Part shown: positions 1 to 8,411 of the stretch, piece by piece | How the letters are laid out: every line of letters starts with the position of its first letter | How positions within the stretch are numbered: position 1 is the first letter of the stretch | Source of the DNA: Steroidobacteraceae bacterium | GTDB taxonomy: Bacteria > Pseudomonadota > Gammaproteobacteria > Steroidobacterales > Steroidobacteraceae | DNA length: 46,827 nucleotides | Reading direction: 5' to 3' | Assembly: GCA_025451375.1 (NCBI GenBank) | Contig: JANWKL010000052.1 | Span: forward strand, 1-46,827 | The notes under the pieces: generated by a model | Told to the model about the DNA's origin: nothing | The model's database searches: none | The model's input: the letters and a program-made list of their open reading frames with translations, nothing else | Position numbers and translations under genes: made by a program

Positions 1-1
1 A

Positions 2-688
2 GCAGCGATCAACGCGACGGTCCAGATCGTAAAAAACGGTCCTTACAAGGTCTCCGGCAACTTGCCGCTGACCAGGCAAACCATCGGCACGAATGCCGGC
101 GGCGAGTCGGTCAAGTGGGTAGCGGGCGCGGCGATCCCGACACCCGAACGGTACGCGTTGTGTCGTTGCGGAAAGAGCGCGACCAAGCCCTTCTGCGACG
201 GATCGCACACGAAGGTCGGCTTTGACGGTACCGAAACGGCCAGCCGCGAGTCTTATCGGGACCAGGCCAAGGTAATGCAGGGACCCACGAAGTCCCTGAC
301 CGATGCAGAGAGCCTGTGCGCGTTCGCGCGCTTCTGTGACGTGCATGGCCAGGTTTGGAATCTCGTCAACCAGACCGATGACCCGGCGGCGAGCAAACAC
401 TTTGTGAGAGAAGCCGGCGACTGCCCTTCGGGACGGCTGGTGGCGTGGGATAACGCATCGGGTGAGGCGATTGAACCCACATTCGAGCCCTCGATCGGGT
501 TGATCGAAGACCCCGCCAAGGGGTGTTCGGGACCGGCCTGGTTAAGAGGTGGGGTTCAGGTCGTCGGGGCGGATGGCTTCAAATATGAAGTGCGAAACCG
601 CGTAACCCTGTGCCGCTGCGGCGCATCGCAGAACAAGCCCTTCTGTGATGGAACCCACGCCGCGATCCACTTCAGCGACCAGCAGTAA
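2..688 (+). CDS. CDGSH iron-sulfur domain protein, 5' end outside window
   Basis: Predicted small iron-sulfur protein with two CDGSH-type 2Fe-2S motifs, CRCGKSATKPFCDGSH near the start of the visible part and CRCGASQNKPFCDGTH close to the C-terminus. Between them a stretch with ARFCD and CPSG resembles the divergent 4Fe-4S mono-cluster domain found with CDGSH modules. The frame is open to the left edge and already reads family-like sequence (INATVQIVKNGPYKVSG), so the TTG at 62 is not the start and the gene is cut by the window border. CDGSH proteins are linked to redox and iron homeostasis; the substrate or partner of this one is unknown. It converges on clpA, with a hairpin repeat between them. 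Family assignment is firm, function vague. Confidence 0.85.
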   Translation, partial: AAINATVQIVKNGPYKVSGNLPLTRQTIGTNAGGESVKWVAGAAIPTPERYALCRCGKSATKPFCDGSHTKVGFDGTETASRESYRDQAKVMQGPTKSLTDAESLCAFARFCDVHGQVWNLVNQTDDPAASKHFVREAGDCPSGRLVAWDNASGEAIEPTFEPSIGLIEDPAKGCSGPAWLRGGVQVVGADGFKYEVRNRVTLCRCGASQNKPFCDGTHAAIHFSDQQ

Positions 689-702
689 CTCAAACCACCG
701 CA

Positions 703-842
703 GCTGGCCAAAGCCCGTCCGCGCACGCTTGCTATGAAGTGCTCGGCTGCTGAGGTGATCGTGCGGGGGTGTATCGAGCCACGCCTTTGGCCAGCGGAAA
801 CGGAGCTCGTGTCCGCCGAAATCGCTTCCTGCGATTTCGGCC
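703..842. repeat. Intergenic hairpin repeat, copy A
   Basis: The gap between the convergent CDGSH gene and clpA holds two inverted repeats. The first has perfect 11-bp arms, GCTGGCCAAAG at 703-713 and CTTTGGCCAGC at 785-795. The second is a hairpin at 815-841 with 11-bp arms (GCCGAAATCGC / GCGATTTCGGC) and loop TTCCT. Bases 784-842 recur at 8342-8400 with about six differences. The copy ends six bases before the clpA stop codon. No T-tract follows, so a rho-independent terminator role is possible but unproven. Confidence 0.75.
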
Positions 843-848
843 TATGAA

Positions 849-3125
849 TCAGGCGGGCACCGCCGGCACCTGCGTCGGCTCGCACTCGAGGGCGAGCTGC
901 GAGCCATCCTCGCTCACCGACACGCGCACGTGGCCACCGCCCACGAGCCGCCCGAACAAGAGTTCCTCCGCGAGCGGCCGCTTGATGTGTTCCTGGATCG
1001 TGCGCGCCATCGGCCGCGCTCCCATCTTCGGGTCATAGCCTTTCTGCGCAATCCAGCGCCGCGCGGCGTCATCAAGGCTGATGGTCACACCCTTCTGCTC
1101 AAGCTGCGCCTCAACCTCGAGGATGATCTTGTCGACCACACGCTCGATGGTGGAAGGATCCAGCGCCGCGAACTGAATCACCGCGTCGAGGCGGTTGCGG
1201 AACTCGGGGGTGAAAATCCTGCGGATCGCTTCCATGCCGTCGCTGGTGTTGTCGGCGTGGGTGAATCCGATGGACGGGCGCGCCATTTCCTGCGCCCCGG
1301 CGTTGGTCGTCATGACAATGACGACGTGGCGGAAATCGGCCTTGCGGCCGTTGTTGTCGGTAAGGGTACCGTGGTCCATCACCTGCAGCAGCAGGTTGAA
1401 CACATCCGGGTGCGCCTTCTCGATCTCATCCAGCAGCAGCACGCAGTGCGGGTGTTTGGTGATCGCTTCGGTGAGGAGCCCGCCCTGGTCGAAGCCGACG
1501 TAGCCGGGAGGCGCGCCGATGAGGCGCGACACCGTGTGCCGCTCCATGTACTCGGACATGTCGAAGCGCAGGAACTCCACACCCATGCAGATCGCCAGCT
1601 GCCGCGTCACCTCGGTCTTGCCAACCCCGGTGGGACCTGCGAACAGGAAGTTGCCTACGGGCTTGGCCGCCTCACCCAGTCCCGAGCGCGCCATCTTGAT
1701 GGCGGCTGAAAGCGCATCGATCGCCTTGTCCTGCCCGAAAATCACGAGCTTCAGGTTGCGGTCGAGGTTGCGCAGGATTTCACGGTCGGACAGGGACACG
1801 TTCTTCGCCGGGATGCGCGCCATGCGCGCCACCACGTCCTCGATGTGGCGCACCTCGACGATGGGCTCGCGCTCCGCAATCGGCTTCAGGCGTGCGCGCG
1901 CGCCAGCTTCGTCCACCACGTCGATGGCCTTGTCGGGCAGATGGCGCTCGTTGATATGGCGCGCGGCCAGCTCCGCCGCGGCGCGCAGCGCGTCATCGGC
2001 ATAGACGATGCCGTGGTGTTCCTCGAAGCGCGGCTTCAGACCAAACAGGATTTCGATGGTCTCGGCCACCGAGGGCTCAACCACGTCGATTTTCTGGAAG
2101 CGCCGCGCCAGCGCGTGGTCCTTCTCGAAGATGCCGCGATATTCCTGGTAGGTGGTCGAGCCGATGCAGCGGATCTCGCCGTTGGTGAGCACCGGTTTGA
2201 TGAGGTTCGAGGCGTCCATCACCCCGCCGGACGCAGCTCCCGCACCGATGACGGTGTGGATCTCATCGATAAAAAGAATCGCGCCGGGCAGCTTCTTCAG
2301 CTCCGTGATCACACCCTTGAGGCGTTTCTCGAAATCGCCGCGGTACTTGGTGCCGGCGATGAGCGCGCCCATGTCGAGGGCGAAAATCGTGCAGTCCGAG
2401 AGCACCTCGGGCACCTTGCCTTCGATGATGAGGCGCGCCAGACCTTCGGCGATCGCGGTCTTGCCGACCCCGGCCTCACCGACGTAGAGGGGATTGTTCT
2501 TGCGGCGGCGGCACAGGATCTCGATCGTGCGCTCGACTTCGAGCTTGCGGCCGATCAGGGGATCGATGCGCCCGTCCTGCGCGAGGCGGTTGAGATTGCT
2601 GGTGTACTTCTCGAGCGCACTGCCACCTTCGGTGTCGCGCTCGCCGCCTTCTGCGGCCGTGTCCTCCTTGTCCTTCTCCGACTTGTCGTCGGCGCTGCGC
2701 GCCAGGCCGTGGGAGATGAAGTTCACCACGTCAAGCCGTGTGACGTGCGCGCGGTTGAGGAGGAACACCGCGTGGCTTTGCTTCTCGCTGAAAATCGCGA
2801 CCAGCACGTTGCCGACGCCGACCTCTTTCTTGCCGCTCGACTGCACGTGAAACACGGCGCGCTGCAGCACCCGCTGGAAGCCCAGCGTCGGCTGCACTTC
2901 ACGCTCCTCGCCCTCGTCAAGCTTCGGCGTCGATTGCGCGATGTGGTTCTTCAGTTCCTGCTTGAGTTTCGCCAGGTCCGCGCCACAGCCGCGCAACACC
3001 TCACGGACCTTGGGGGTCTCGAGGATCGCGAGCAGCAGGTGCTCGACGGTGAGGTACTCATGGCGCGCTTCGCGAGCCTGGTGGAACGCGTCGTTGAGGC
3101 AGAATTCGAGCTCGTTGGATAGCAT
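849..3125 (-). CDS. clpA: ClpA, ATP-dependent Clp protease ATPase subunit
   Basis: Hexameric AAA+ unfoldase that feeds substrates to the ClpP peptidase in the cytoplasm. The protein is 758 residues from [14 protein letters not shown], the same length as E. coli ClpA. The N-terminal Clp repeat domain is followed by AAA module 1 (Walker A GEAGVGKTAIAEG, Walker B ILFIDEIHT) and AAA module 2 (Walker A GPTGVGKTEVTRQ, Walker B LLLDEIEKAHPDVF). The ClpP-docking IGF tripeptide is present (RPSIGFTH). An upstream GTG at 3146 is open in frame, but the ATG at 3125 overlaps the clpS stop by one base (TGATG), which fixes the start and implies translational coupling. No clpP gene is in the window. Confidence 0.97.
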   Translation of the reverse strand: MLSNELEFCLNDAFHQAREARHEYLTVEHLLLAILETPKVREVLRGCGADLAKLKQELKNHIAQSTPKLDEGEEREVQPTLGFQRVLQRAVFHVQSSGKKEVGVGNVLVAIFSEKQSHAVFLLNRAHVTRLDVVNFISHGLARSADDKSEKDKEDTAAEGGERDTEGGSALEKYTSNLNRLAQDGRIDPLIGRKLEVERTIEILCRRRKNNPLYVGEAGVGKTAIAEGLARLIIEGKVPEVLSDCTIFALDMGALIAGTKYRGDFEKRLKGVITELKKLPGAILFIDEIHTVIGAGAASGGVMDASNLIKPVLTNGEIRCIGSTTYQEYRGIFEKDHALARRFQKIDVVEPSVAETIEILFGLKPRFEEHHGIVYADDALRAAAELAARHINERHLPDKAIDVVDEAGARARLKPIAEREPIVEVRHIEDVVARMARIPAKNVSLSDREILRNLDRNLKLVIFGQDKAIDALSAAIKMARSGLGEAAKPVGNFLFAGPTGVGKTEVTRQLAICMGVEFLRFDMSEYMERHTVSRLIGAPPGYVGFDQGGLLTEAITKHPHCVLLLDEIEKAHPDVFNLLLQVMDHGTLTDNNGRKADFRHVVIVMTTNAGAQEMARPSIGFTHADNTSDGMEAIRRIFTPEFRNRLDAVIQFAALDPSTIERVVDKIILEVEAQLEQKGVTISLDDAARRWIAQKGYDPKMGARPMARTIQEHIKRPLAEELLFGRLVGGGHVRVSVSEDGSQLALECEPTQVPAVPA

Positions 3126-3445
3126 CAGGCCTCTTCCAGTGTGCACATGAGCGGATGCTGATGATCGCGTGAGTAAGTTGTCACCTGTGCCACCTTAGTT
3201 TCAGCGATCTCATAAGTGAAGACCCCGCACACTCCCTTACCGCGAGTGTGCACCTCGAGCATGACGCGCGTTGCGCTCGGGCGATCGAGGCCAAAGAACT
3301 TTTCCAGCACGTCGACGACAAACTCCATGGGGGTGTAGTCATCGTTGATCAACACCACCCGGTAGAGCGGGGGTTGTTTGACCTCCGGCCGGGCTTCTTC
3401 GACGACGACGCCCGTATCAGGGCGGACCGGATGAGAATCAGGCAT
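3125..3445 (-). CDS. clpS: ClpS, ClpA adaptor protein
   Basis: N-end rule adaptor that binds the ClpA N-domain and delivers proteins with bulky hydrophobic N-terminal residues. The protein is 106 residues with the family core [20 protein letters not shown] and the [19 protein letters not shown] segment. A longer frame opens at 3490, but the extra 15 residues do not look like ClpS, so [10 protein letters not shown] at 3445 is chosen. It lies directly upstream of clpA with a one-base TGATG overlap, the usual gammaproteobacterial arrangement. A TATAAA sequence lies only seven bases before the start codon (see promoter entry). Confidence 0.95.
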   Translation of the reverse strand: MPDSHPVRPDTGVVVEEARPEVKQPPLYRVVLINDDYTPMEFVVDVLEKFFGLDRPSATRVMLEVHTRGKGVCGVFTYEIAETKVAQVTTYSRDHQHPLMCTLEEA

Positions 3446-3452
3446 GAGAGTC

Positions 3453-3481
3453 TTTATATGGGTCGCGAAACGGCAACACAA
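3453..3481 (-). promoter_or_regulatory. Possible sigma-70 promoter for clpS-clpA
   Basis: Minus-strand TATAAA (3453-3458) lies 17 bp from a weak TTGTGT (3476-3481). Only seven bases separate the -10 hexamer from the clpS ATG, so transcripts starting here would have almost no leader. The -35 is poor; the call is tentative. Confidence 0.3.
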
Positions 3482-3650
3482 GCCTGCCACAATGTGCGCT
3501 ACTTACCCCTGCAGAAACAATCGCTTGAGAGCACAAGCGGCGCACCCGTATGATTGCCCGGCTTGGCGTACGCGCGAACCGTACACTCGCGCGTGCGCGT
3601 CCGTCTGCCGTCGCCCTGAGGACCTTCATTAAAGTCATGTTTTTCGCCCC

Positions 3651-4634
3651 ATGAATGCCGCCTCCTGGCTCGAGGGCTTGCCGGCCGCGCAGCAGTGGCG
3701 CGAAAGGTTGCGCAGCGATGGGCCGCGCATCGCGACCTGGATTCTGGCCCTGGGCCTCGCCGTGCAGGCCGCGTTCATTGTGACCGATCTCGGCAGCGCC
3801 GGGCGCAAGGCCACCGCCACACCGGGCGGCCGCGCCGCCGTACGTTCACACGCACTGGATGTGGCCGCCATCACCAATGCCCATCTGTTCGGCGCCGCGC
3901 CGGCTTCGCAGCAGAATGGCGCGAATGCGCCGCAGACGAGCATGCCCCTGGTGCTGACCGGAATCATTGCCGGCAATGATCCCCAAAATGGCCTCGCGAT
4001 CCTCGGACAGACCGCACAGACCGCGAAGGTGTTCGCAGTCGGCGACAACGTTCCGGGTGGCGCGAAGCTGCATTCGGTCTATACCGACCGGGTGGTCATC
4101 GAGCGTAACGGCCAGCTCGAATCGCTGGCGCTGCCGCGCCAGATCGCCGGCAGCGCCCCCCCGCCCACGACCGCCGCGGTGCAGGGGAACCTGCCGCTCG
4201 AGCGGATGCGCCACATGATCACCGAGCAGCCGGGGCTCATCGGGGACGTCATGCGCCCGCAGGCGGTGACTGAGCATGGCAAAGTGACGGGTTTCCGGGT
4301 ATTTCCGGGACGCAATCGCATGGCGTTCATGCGCCTGGGACTGCGTCCGGGGGACGAGGTAACGGCGATCAACGGCACACCGCTGGATGACCAGGACCGC
4401 GGCGACCAGATCCTGCACACACTGAGCTCTTCCAGTGAGGCGCACATCACGGTCATTCGTAACGGCCAGCAGCAGGATCTGACCTTGAATATCGCCCAGG
4501 TGGTACAGGAAGCGGAAGGCCTGGCAGCGCCCGCGCCACAGGCCCCGCCCGCCGGGGCCGTGGCGGAACCGACGGTGCGTCCGGTGCCTGCGCCAGGGCC
4601 ACCACCGGCGACCGAGCCCGGTTCAGACGATTAG
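3651..4634 (+). CDS. gspC: GspC, type II secretion inner-membrane protein
   Basis: Bitopic inner-membrane subunit linking the cytoplasmic-membrane platform to the GspD secretin. The protein is 327 residues. A short cytoplasmic N-terminus and one membrane segment (about residues 26-48, ATWILALGLAVQAAFIVTDL) come first. Next is a periplasmic homology region (LVLTGIIAGNDPQNGLAILG ... VFAVGDNVPGGAKLHSVYTD), then a PDZ-like C-terminal domain (FMRLGLRPGDEVTAINGTPL) and a Pro/Ala-rich tail. It is first in a gspC-D-E-F run, 24 bases before gspD. The start at 3651 has no clear Shine-Dalgarno sequence but gives the normal GspC N-terminus. Divergent from clpS. Confidence 0.93.
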   Translation: MNAASWLEGLPAAQQWRERLRSDGPRIATWILALGLAVQAAFIVTDLGSAGRKATATPGGRAAVRSHALDVAAITNAHLFGAAPASQQNGANAPQTSMPLVLTGIIAGNDPQNGLAILGQTAQTAKVFAVGDNVPGGAKLHSVYTDRVVIERNGQLESLALPRQIAGSAPPPTTAAVQGNLPLERMRHMITEQPGLIGDVMRPQAVTEHGKVTGFRVFPGRNRMAFMRLGLRPGDEVTAINGTPLDDQDRGDQILHTLSSSSEAHITVIRNGQQQDLTLNIAQVVQEAEGLAAPAPQAPPAGAVAEPTVRPVPAPGPPPATEPGSDD

Positions 4635-4658
4635 CACGCGGGTTTTTGGGGGTATGCA

Positions 4659-6791
4659 GTGAGACGTCTTCGATCAATTGCGATGTGCACGCTCGTGGTG
4701 CTGATGAGCGCCACGCTGAGCTATGCACAGCAGCAGGCGCAGCGCATTACTCCGAACTTCAAGGACGCGGACATCACGCAGATCGCCGAAGCGGTGAGCG
4801 CCGCGACCGGCAAGAACTTCATCATCGATCCGCGCGTGCGCGCGCAGGTCACCATGCTGTCCTCGACCCCGATGTCGCCGGCGGCGTTCTACGAGGCGTT
4901 CCTGTCCATCCTGCAGGTGTACGGTTTCGTCGCCGTGCCGTCCGGGGATATCGTGAAGATCATCCCGGATGCCAACGCGCGGCAGATGCCGGGCAATGAC
5001 CTGCCGGATCACGTGAGCTCAACCTCGGATGAATTCGTCACCCAGGTAGTGGACGTGCGTAACGTGAGTGCGTCGCAGCTGGTGCCGATTCTGCGGCCGA
5101 TGGTGCCGCAGTACGCACACCTGGTCGCCTATCCGGCCGGCAACATCCTGATCATCTCCGATCGCGCCAGCAACGTGAACCGCATGATCCGCATCATCCG
5201 GCGCATCGACCAGATCGGCAACGCGGACGTGGACATCGTGCCGCTGACCAACGCCTCGGCGGCCGAGATCGTGCGCGTGGTCAATTCCCTCTACCAGGGC
5301 GCGGCCGCCGCCGAAGGCGCGAATGTCAAGGTCGTGGCGGACGAGCGCTCCAACAGCGTTCTGATCGGCGGTGATCAGTCGCAACGCCTGAAAATCAAAG
5401 CCCTGGTCGCGCACCTGGATACCCCACTGGAAAGCGGCGGGGACACGCGCGTGCGCTACCTGCATTACGCGAATGCGGAAAAGATCGCCCCCAAGCTCAA
5501 AGAGCAGATCACCGGCATCGCCGCGGCGAGCGCCGGGACCGCGGCTGGCGGCGCTGCGGGTGCGGCAGCTTCGCCTCTCGCGCAGGCCGAGAAGAACGCC
5601 ATGATCTGGGCGGACCCCTCCAATAACGCGCTCGTCATTACCGCGCCGCCGAAGATCATGCACGCGGTGATGAACATCATCGACAAGCTCGATATCCGCA
5701 AGCCGCAGGTGCTGGTCGAGGCGATCATCGCGGAAGTCGACGTGAACAAGGACTCCGAGCTCGGCGTCAACTGGGCTGCGTTTTCCCAGGGTGGCACCGT
5801 CCCCATCGGCAGTTTCGTCAGCCCCGTGGGCGGCACCAGCATCGTAGATCTTGCCGGGGCCGCGCAGAATCCCGCCAATCTGTCGACCACGCTCCTGCAG
5901 GGCACGACTATCGGCATCGGCCGCGTGGCCGGCACCGGGGTGAACTTCGCCGCCATGCTGCGCGCGATCCGCGAGGACTCCGACACCAACGTTATCGCGA
6001 CCCCTTCGGCGGTGACCATGGACAATCAGGAGGCTGAGCTGAAAGTGGCGCAGGAAGTGCCCTTCGTCACCGGCCAGTACACCAGCGGCACGGCCGTGGC
6101 CGGTGGCCAGGTGAATCCCTTCCAGACCATCCAGCGCGAGGAAGTCGGCACCATCCTTAAGGTGACACCGACCATCTCCCCGGAAGGCGGCCAGGTGATG
6201 CTCAAGATCTCCATCGAGAGCTCGAGCATCGGCGCCAAGCCCGCCGGAGCCGTGGACCTCGTCACCAACAAGCGCACCATCACCACCACGGTGCTCATCG
6301 AGGACGGGGGCGTCGTCGCCTTGGGGGGCCTGATCGAAAATGACAGCACCAGGGGTGAGACCCGTGTGCCATTCCTCGGCAGCATCCCGCTCATCGGTTA
6401 CCTGTTCAAGACCCGCAGCGCGACCTCGACCAAGAACAACCTGATCATGTTCATCCGGCCGAAGATCCTGCGTGATCCGGCGCAGGCTGCGTACGAAACC
6501 GACATCAAGTACAACTATCTGCTCGACCAGCAGAACAGTCTGAAGACGCGTGAAGCGATTCCGTTGCTGCCGGGTGTGGCGCGCGGCAAGTTGCCGCCCC
6601 TGCCGCCGGGCAGCCCGCAGGCGAGCGCGCCGGGCTCGACCAGCCAGTCCGTAGCCCCGGTTACCCTGCCTCCCACCACGGCACCGGCTGCGCCCGCGAC
6701 GCCCGCTCCCAGTCCGCCGCCCGGAGCCAGCGTGTCACCGGGCTTGCCGGCCCCAAACAGTACCGCAACCCCGGCGCCTGGCACGCCATGA
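4659..6791 (+). CDS. gspD: GspD, type II secretion secretin
   Basis: Outer-membrane secretin forming the gated exit pore. The protein is 710 residues. A GTG start gives the signal peptide [20 protein letters not shown] with likely cleavage after SYA; an ATG eight codons later would remove the positive n-region, so GTG is preferred. The N0 domain begins at [20 protein letters not shown], followed by N1-N3 repeats. Between N3 halves there is a Gly/Ala-rich insert ([20 protein letters not shown]). The secretin core contains [11 protein letters not shown] and the [17 protein letters not shown] end motif. A roughly 90-residue Pro/Ala/Ser-rich tail follows. No pilotin is encoded nearby. Its stop overlaps the gspE start (ATGA). 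Confidence 0.96.
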   Translation: MRRLRSIAMCTLVVLMSATLSYAQQQAQRITPNFKDADITQIAEAVSAATGKNFIIDPRVRAQVTMLSSTPMSPAAFYEAFLSILQVYGFVAVPSGDIVKIIPDANARQMPGNDLPDHVSSTSDEFVTQVVDVRNVSASQLVPILRPMVPQYAHLVAYPAGNILIISDRASNVNRMIRIIRRIDQIGNADVDIVPLTNASAAEIVRVVNSLYQGAAAAEGANVKVVADERSNSVLIGGDQSQRLKIKALVAHLDTPLESGGDTRVRYLHYANAEKIAPKLKEQITGIAAASAGTAAGGAAGAAASPLAQAEKNAMIWADPSNNALVITAPPKIMHAVMNIIDKLDIRKPQVLVEAIIAEVDVNKDSELGVNWAAFSQGGTVPIGSFVSPVGGTSIVDLAGAAQNPANLSTTLLQGTTIGIGRVAGTGVNFAAMLRAIREDSDTNVIATPSAVTMDNQEAELKVAQEVPFVTGQYTSGTAVAGGQVNPFQTIQREEVGTILKVTPTISPEGGQVMLKISIESSSIGAKPAGAVDLVTNKRTITTTVLIEDGGVVALGGLIENDSTRGETRVPFLGSIPLIGYLFKTRSATSTKNNLIMFIRPKILRDPAQAAYETDIKYNYLLDQQNSLKTREAIPLLPGVARGKLPPLPPGSPQASAPGSTSQSVAPVTLPPTTAPAAPATPAPSPPPGASVSPGLPAPNSTATPAPGTP

Positions 6792-8293
6792 GCGACGCAG
6801 TCGTGGCCGCTCCCGTGGGCACCGATGACGCCGCGGGCCGGCGCCTGTCATTCGCATTTGCGAAGCGTCACGGCGTTCTCGTAAACCGTGTCGTGGACGG
6901 GGTGGCCGAGTGCACCTACCGCGATACCGCCACGCCCCAGGCGCTCGCCGAGGTGCGCCGTTACCTGCGCCGCTCGGTGAAACTCGAGCGCGTACCGGAG
7001 GCTGAGTTCGAGGCGATGTTACGGCAGGCCTACGAGGCGGGCTCGGACGCCATGGAGGCCATGGGCGGCCTTGATGACACGACCGATCTTGCGCACCTCG
7101 CGCAGGACCTGCCGGAGCAGGCGGACCTCCTCGACAGCGAGGACGACGCACCGATTATTCGCCTGATCAACGCCGTGCTTACCCAGGCGGTAAAGGAAAA
7201 CGCCTCCGATATCCACGTCGAGCCGTTCGAGAACCGGCTGGTGATCCGCTTTCGGGTCGACGGGGTGCTGCGCGAAGTGCTGCAGTCCAAGCGCGCCGTG
7301 GCGCCGCTGGTGGTGTCACGCATCAAGGTGATGTCGCGCCTGGACATCGCCGAGAAGCGCCTGCCGCAGGACGGACGCATCAGCCTGAAAATTGCCGGCC
7401 GCGCCGTCGACGTACGCGTATCCACCATTCCTTCCGGCCATGGCGAGCGCGTGGTGCTGCGTATCCTCGACAAGCAGGCGGGCAAGCTTGATCTTGATTC
7501 CCTCGGCATGGATGCGCGTATCCAGCAGCTCATTGACGAACTGATCCACAAGCCGCACGGGATTATTCTGGTCACCGGCCCCACCGGCTCGGGCAAGACC
7601 ACCACGCTGTATGCCGCCCTCGAGCGCCTCAACGACAACACGCGCAATATCATGACGGTCGAGGATCCGATCGAGTACTACATCGACGGCATCGGCCAGA
7701 CACAGGTCAACACCAAGGTCGAGATGACCTTCGCCCGCGGCTTGCGCGCCATCCTGCGCCAGGACCCGGACGTCGTCCTGATCGGTGAAATCCGTGATCT
7801 TGAGACCGCACAGATCGCCGTGCAGGCGAGCCTCACCGGACACCTGGTGCTGTCCACGCTCCACACCAACACCGCGGCGGGTGCGATCACCCGCCTGCGC
7901 GACATGGGCATCGAGCCGTTCCTGCTCTCATCCAGCCTGATCGGGGTGCTGGCCCAGCGCCTGGTGCGCGTTTTGAGTCCCGACTCCAAGCAGCCCTTCC
8001 AGGCCGGGGAGTACGAGCGGCGCCTCCTGAATCTCAAACCCGACGAGCCCTCCCCGGTGCTCTATCGACCGGGCCGCGATCCCACCGGCGGCTACCGCGG
8101 ACGCTCGGGAATCTATGAGCTGATCGTGGCGGATGATGCCATGCGCACCATGATCCATGACGGCGCCTCCGAGCAGGAGATCGAGCGCCATGCGCGCACC
8201 ACCACGCCCTCGATACGCGATGACGGTCGCGCCCGCGTGCTGCGCGGCGAAACCACCATCGAAGAAGTCCTGCGTGTCACACGTGAAGATTGA
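6788..8293 (+). CDS. gspE: GspE, type II secretion ATPase
   Basis: Cytoplasmic AAA-type secretion ATPase that powers pseudopilus assembly. The protein is 501 residues. The N1E/N2E region is followed by the RecA-like core with Walker [11 protein letters not shown] (from residue 264), the Asp box, Walker [11 protein letters not shown] and the His box [12 protein letters not shown]. The C-terminal region that in most GspE proteins carries a tetracysteine zinc site is present but has none of the cysteines: the first CxxC is LSPDS (Ser397, Ser400), and the second is replaced by the shorter RDPT (about 430-433) before [11 protein letters not shown]. It starts within the gspD stop (ATGA overlap). 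Confidence 0.96.
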   Translation: MSDAVVAAPVGTDDAAGRRLSFAFAKRHGVLVNRVVDGVAECTYRDTATPQALAEVRRYLRRSVKLERVPEAEFEAMLRQAYEAGSDAMEAMGGLDDTTDLAHLAQDLPEQADLLDSEDDAPIIRLINAVLTQAVKENASDIHVEPFENRLVIRFRVDGVLREVLQSKRAVAPLVVSRIKVMSRLDIAEKRLPQDGRISLKIAGRAVDVRVSTIPSGHGERVVLRILDKQAGKLDLDSLGMDARIQQLIDELIHKPHGIILVTGPTGSGKTTTLYAALERLNDNTRNIMTVEDPIEYYIDGIGQTQVNTKVEMTFARGLRAILRQDPDVVLIGEIRDLETAQIAVQASLTGHLVLSTLHTNTAAGAITRLRDMGIEPFLLSSSLIGVLAQRLVRVLSPDSKQPFQAGEYERRLLNLKPDEPSPVLYRPGRDPTGGYRGRSGIYELIVADDAMRTMIHDGASEQEIERHARTTTPSIRDDGRARVLRGETTIEEVLRVTRED

Positions 8294-8310
8294 GCGGACC
8301 GCCTCTGGGT

Positions 8311-8400
8311 TGCGCCTGCGGCGCAGCCGGCCAAAGACACTCCTTTGGCCGGCGGAACCGCAGCTGATGTCTGCCGAAATCGCTTCCTGCGATTTCGGCC
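8311..8400. repeat. Triple hairpin between gspE and gspF, repeat copy B
   Basis: Three consecutive perfect inverted repeats fill most of the 118-bp gap between gspE and gspF. They are TGCGCC/GGCGCA (8311-8325), GCCGGCCAAAG/CTTTGGCCGGC (8326-8353, 6-nt loop) and GCCGAAATCGC/GCGATTTCGGC (8373-8399, loop TTCCT). Bases 8342-8400 match copy A (784-842) at roughly 90 percent, in the same orientation. The copy ends 11 bases before the gspF ATG. It could trim or stabilise the operon mRNA or simply be a mobile repeat remnant. Confidence 0.75.
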
Positions 8401-8411
8401 AATAAACCCAC

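Noticed and set aside
62-64. TTG as start of the CDGSH gene
   Set aside because: Family-like sequence continues in frame upstream to the window edge.
1845-3122. Plus-strand open frame of 425 codons inside clpA
   Set aside because: Antisense shadow of a clear clpA gene in high-GC DNA; no family resemblance.
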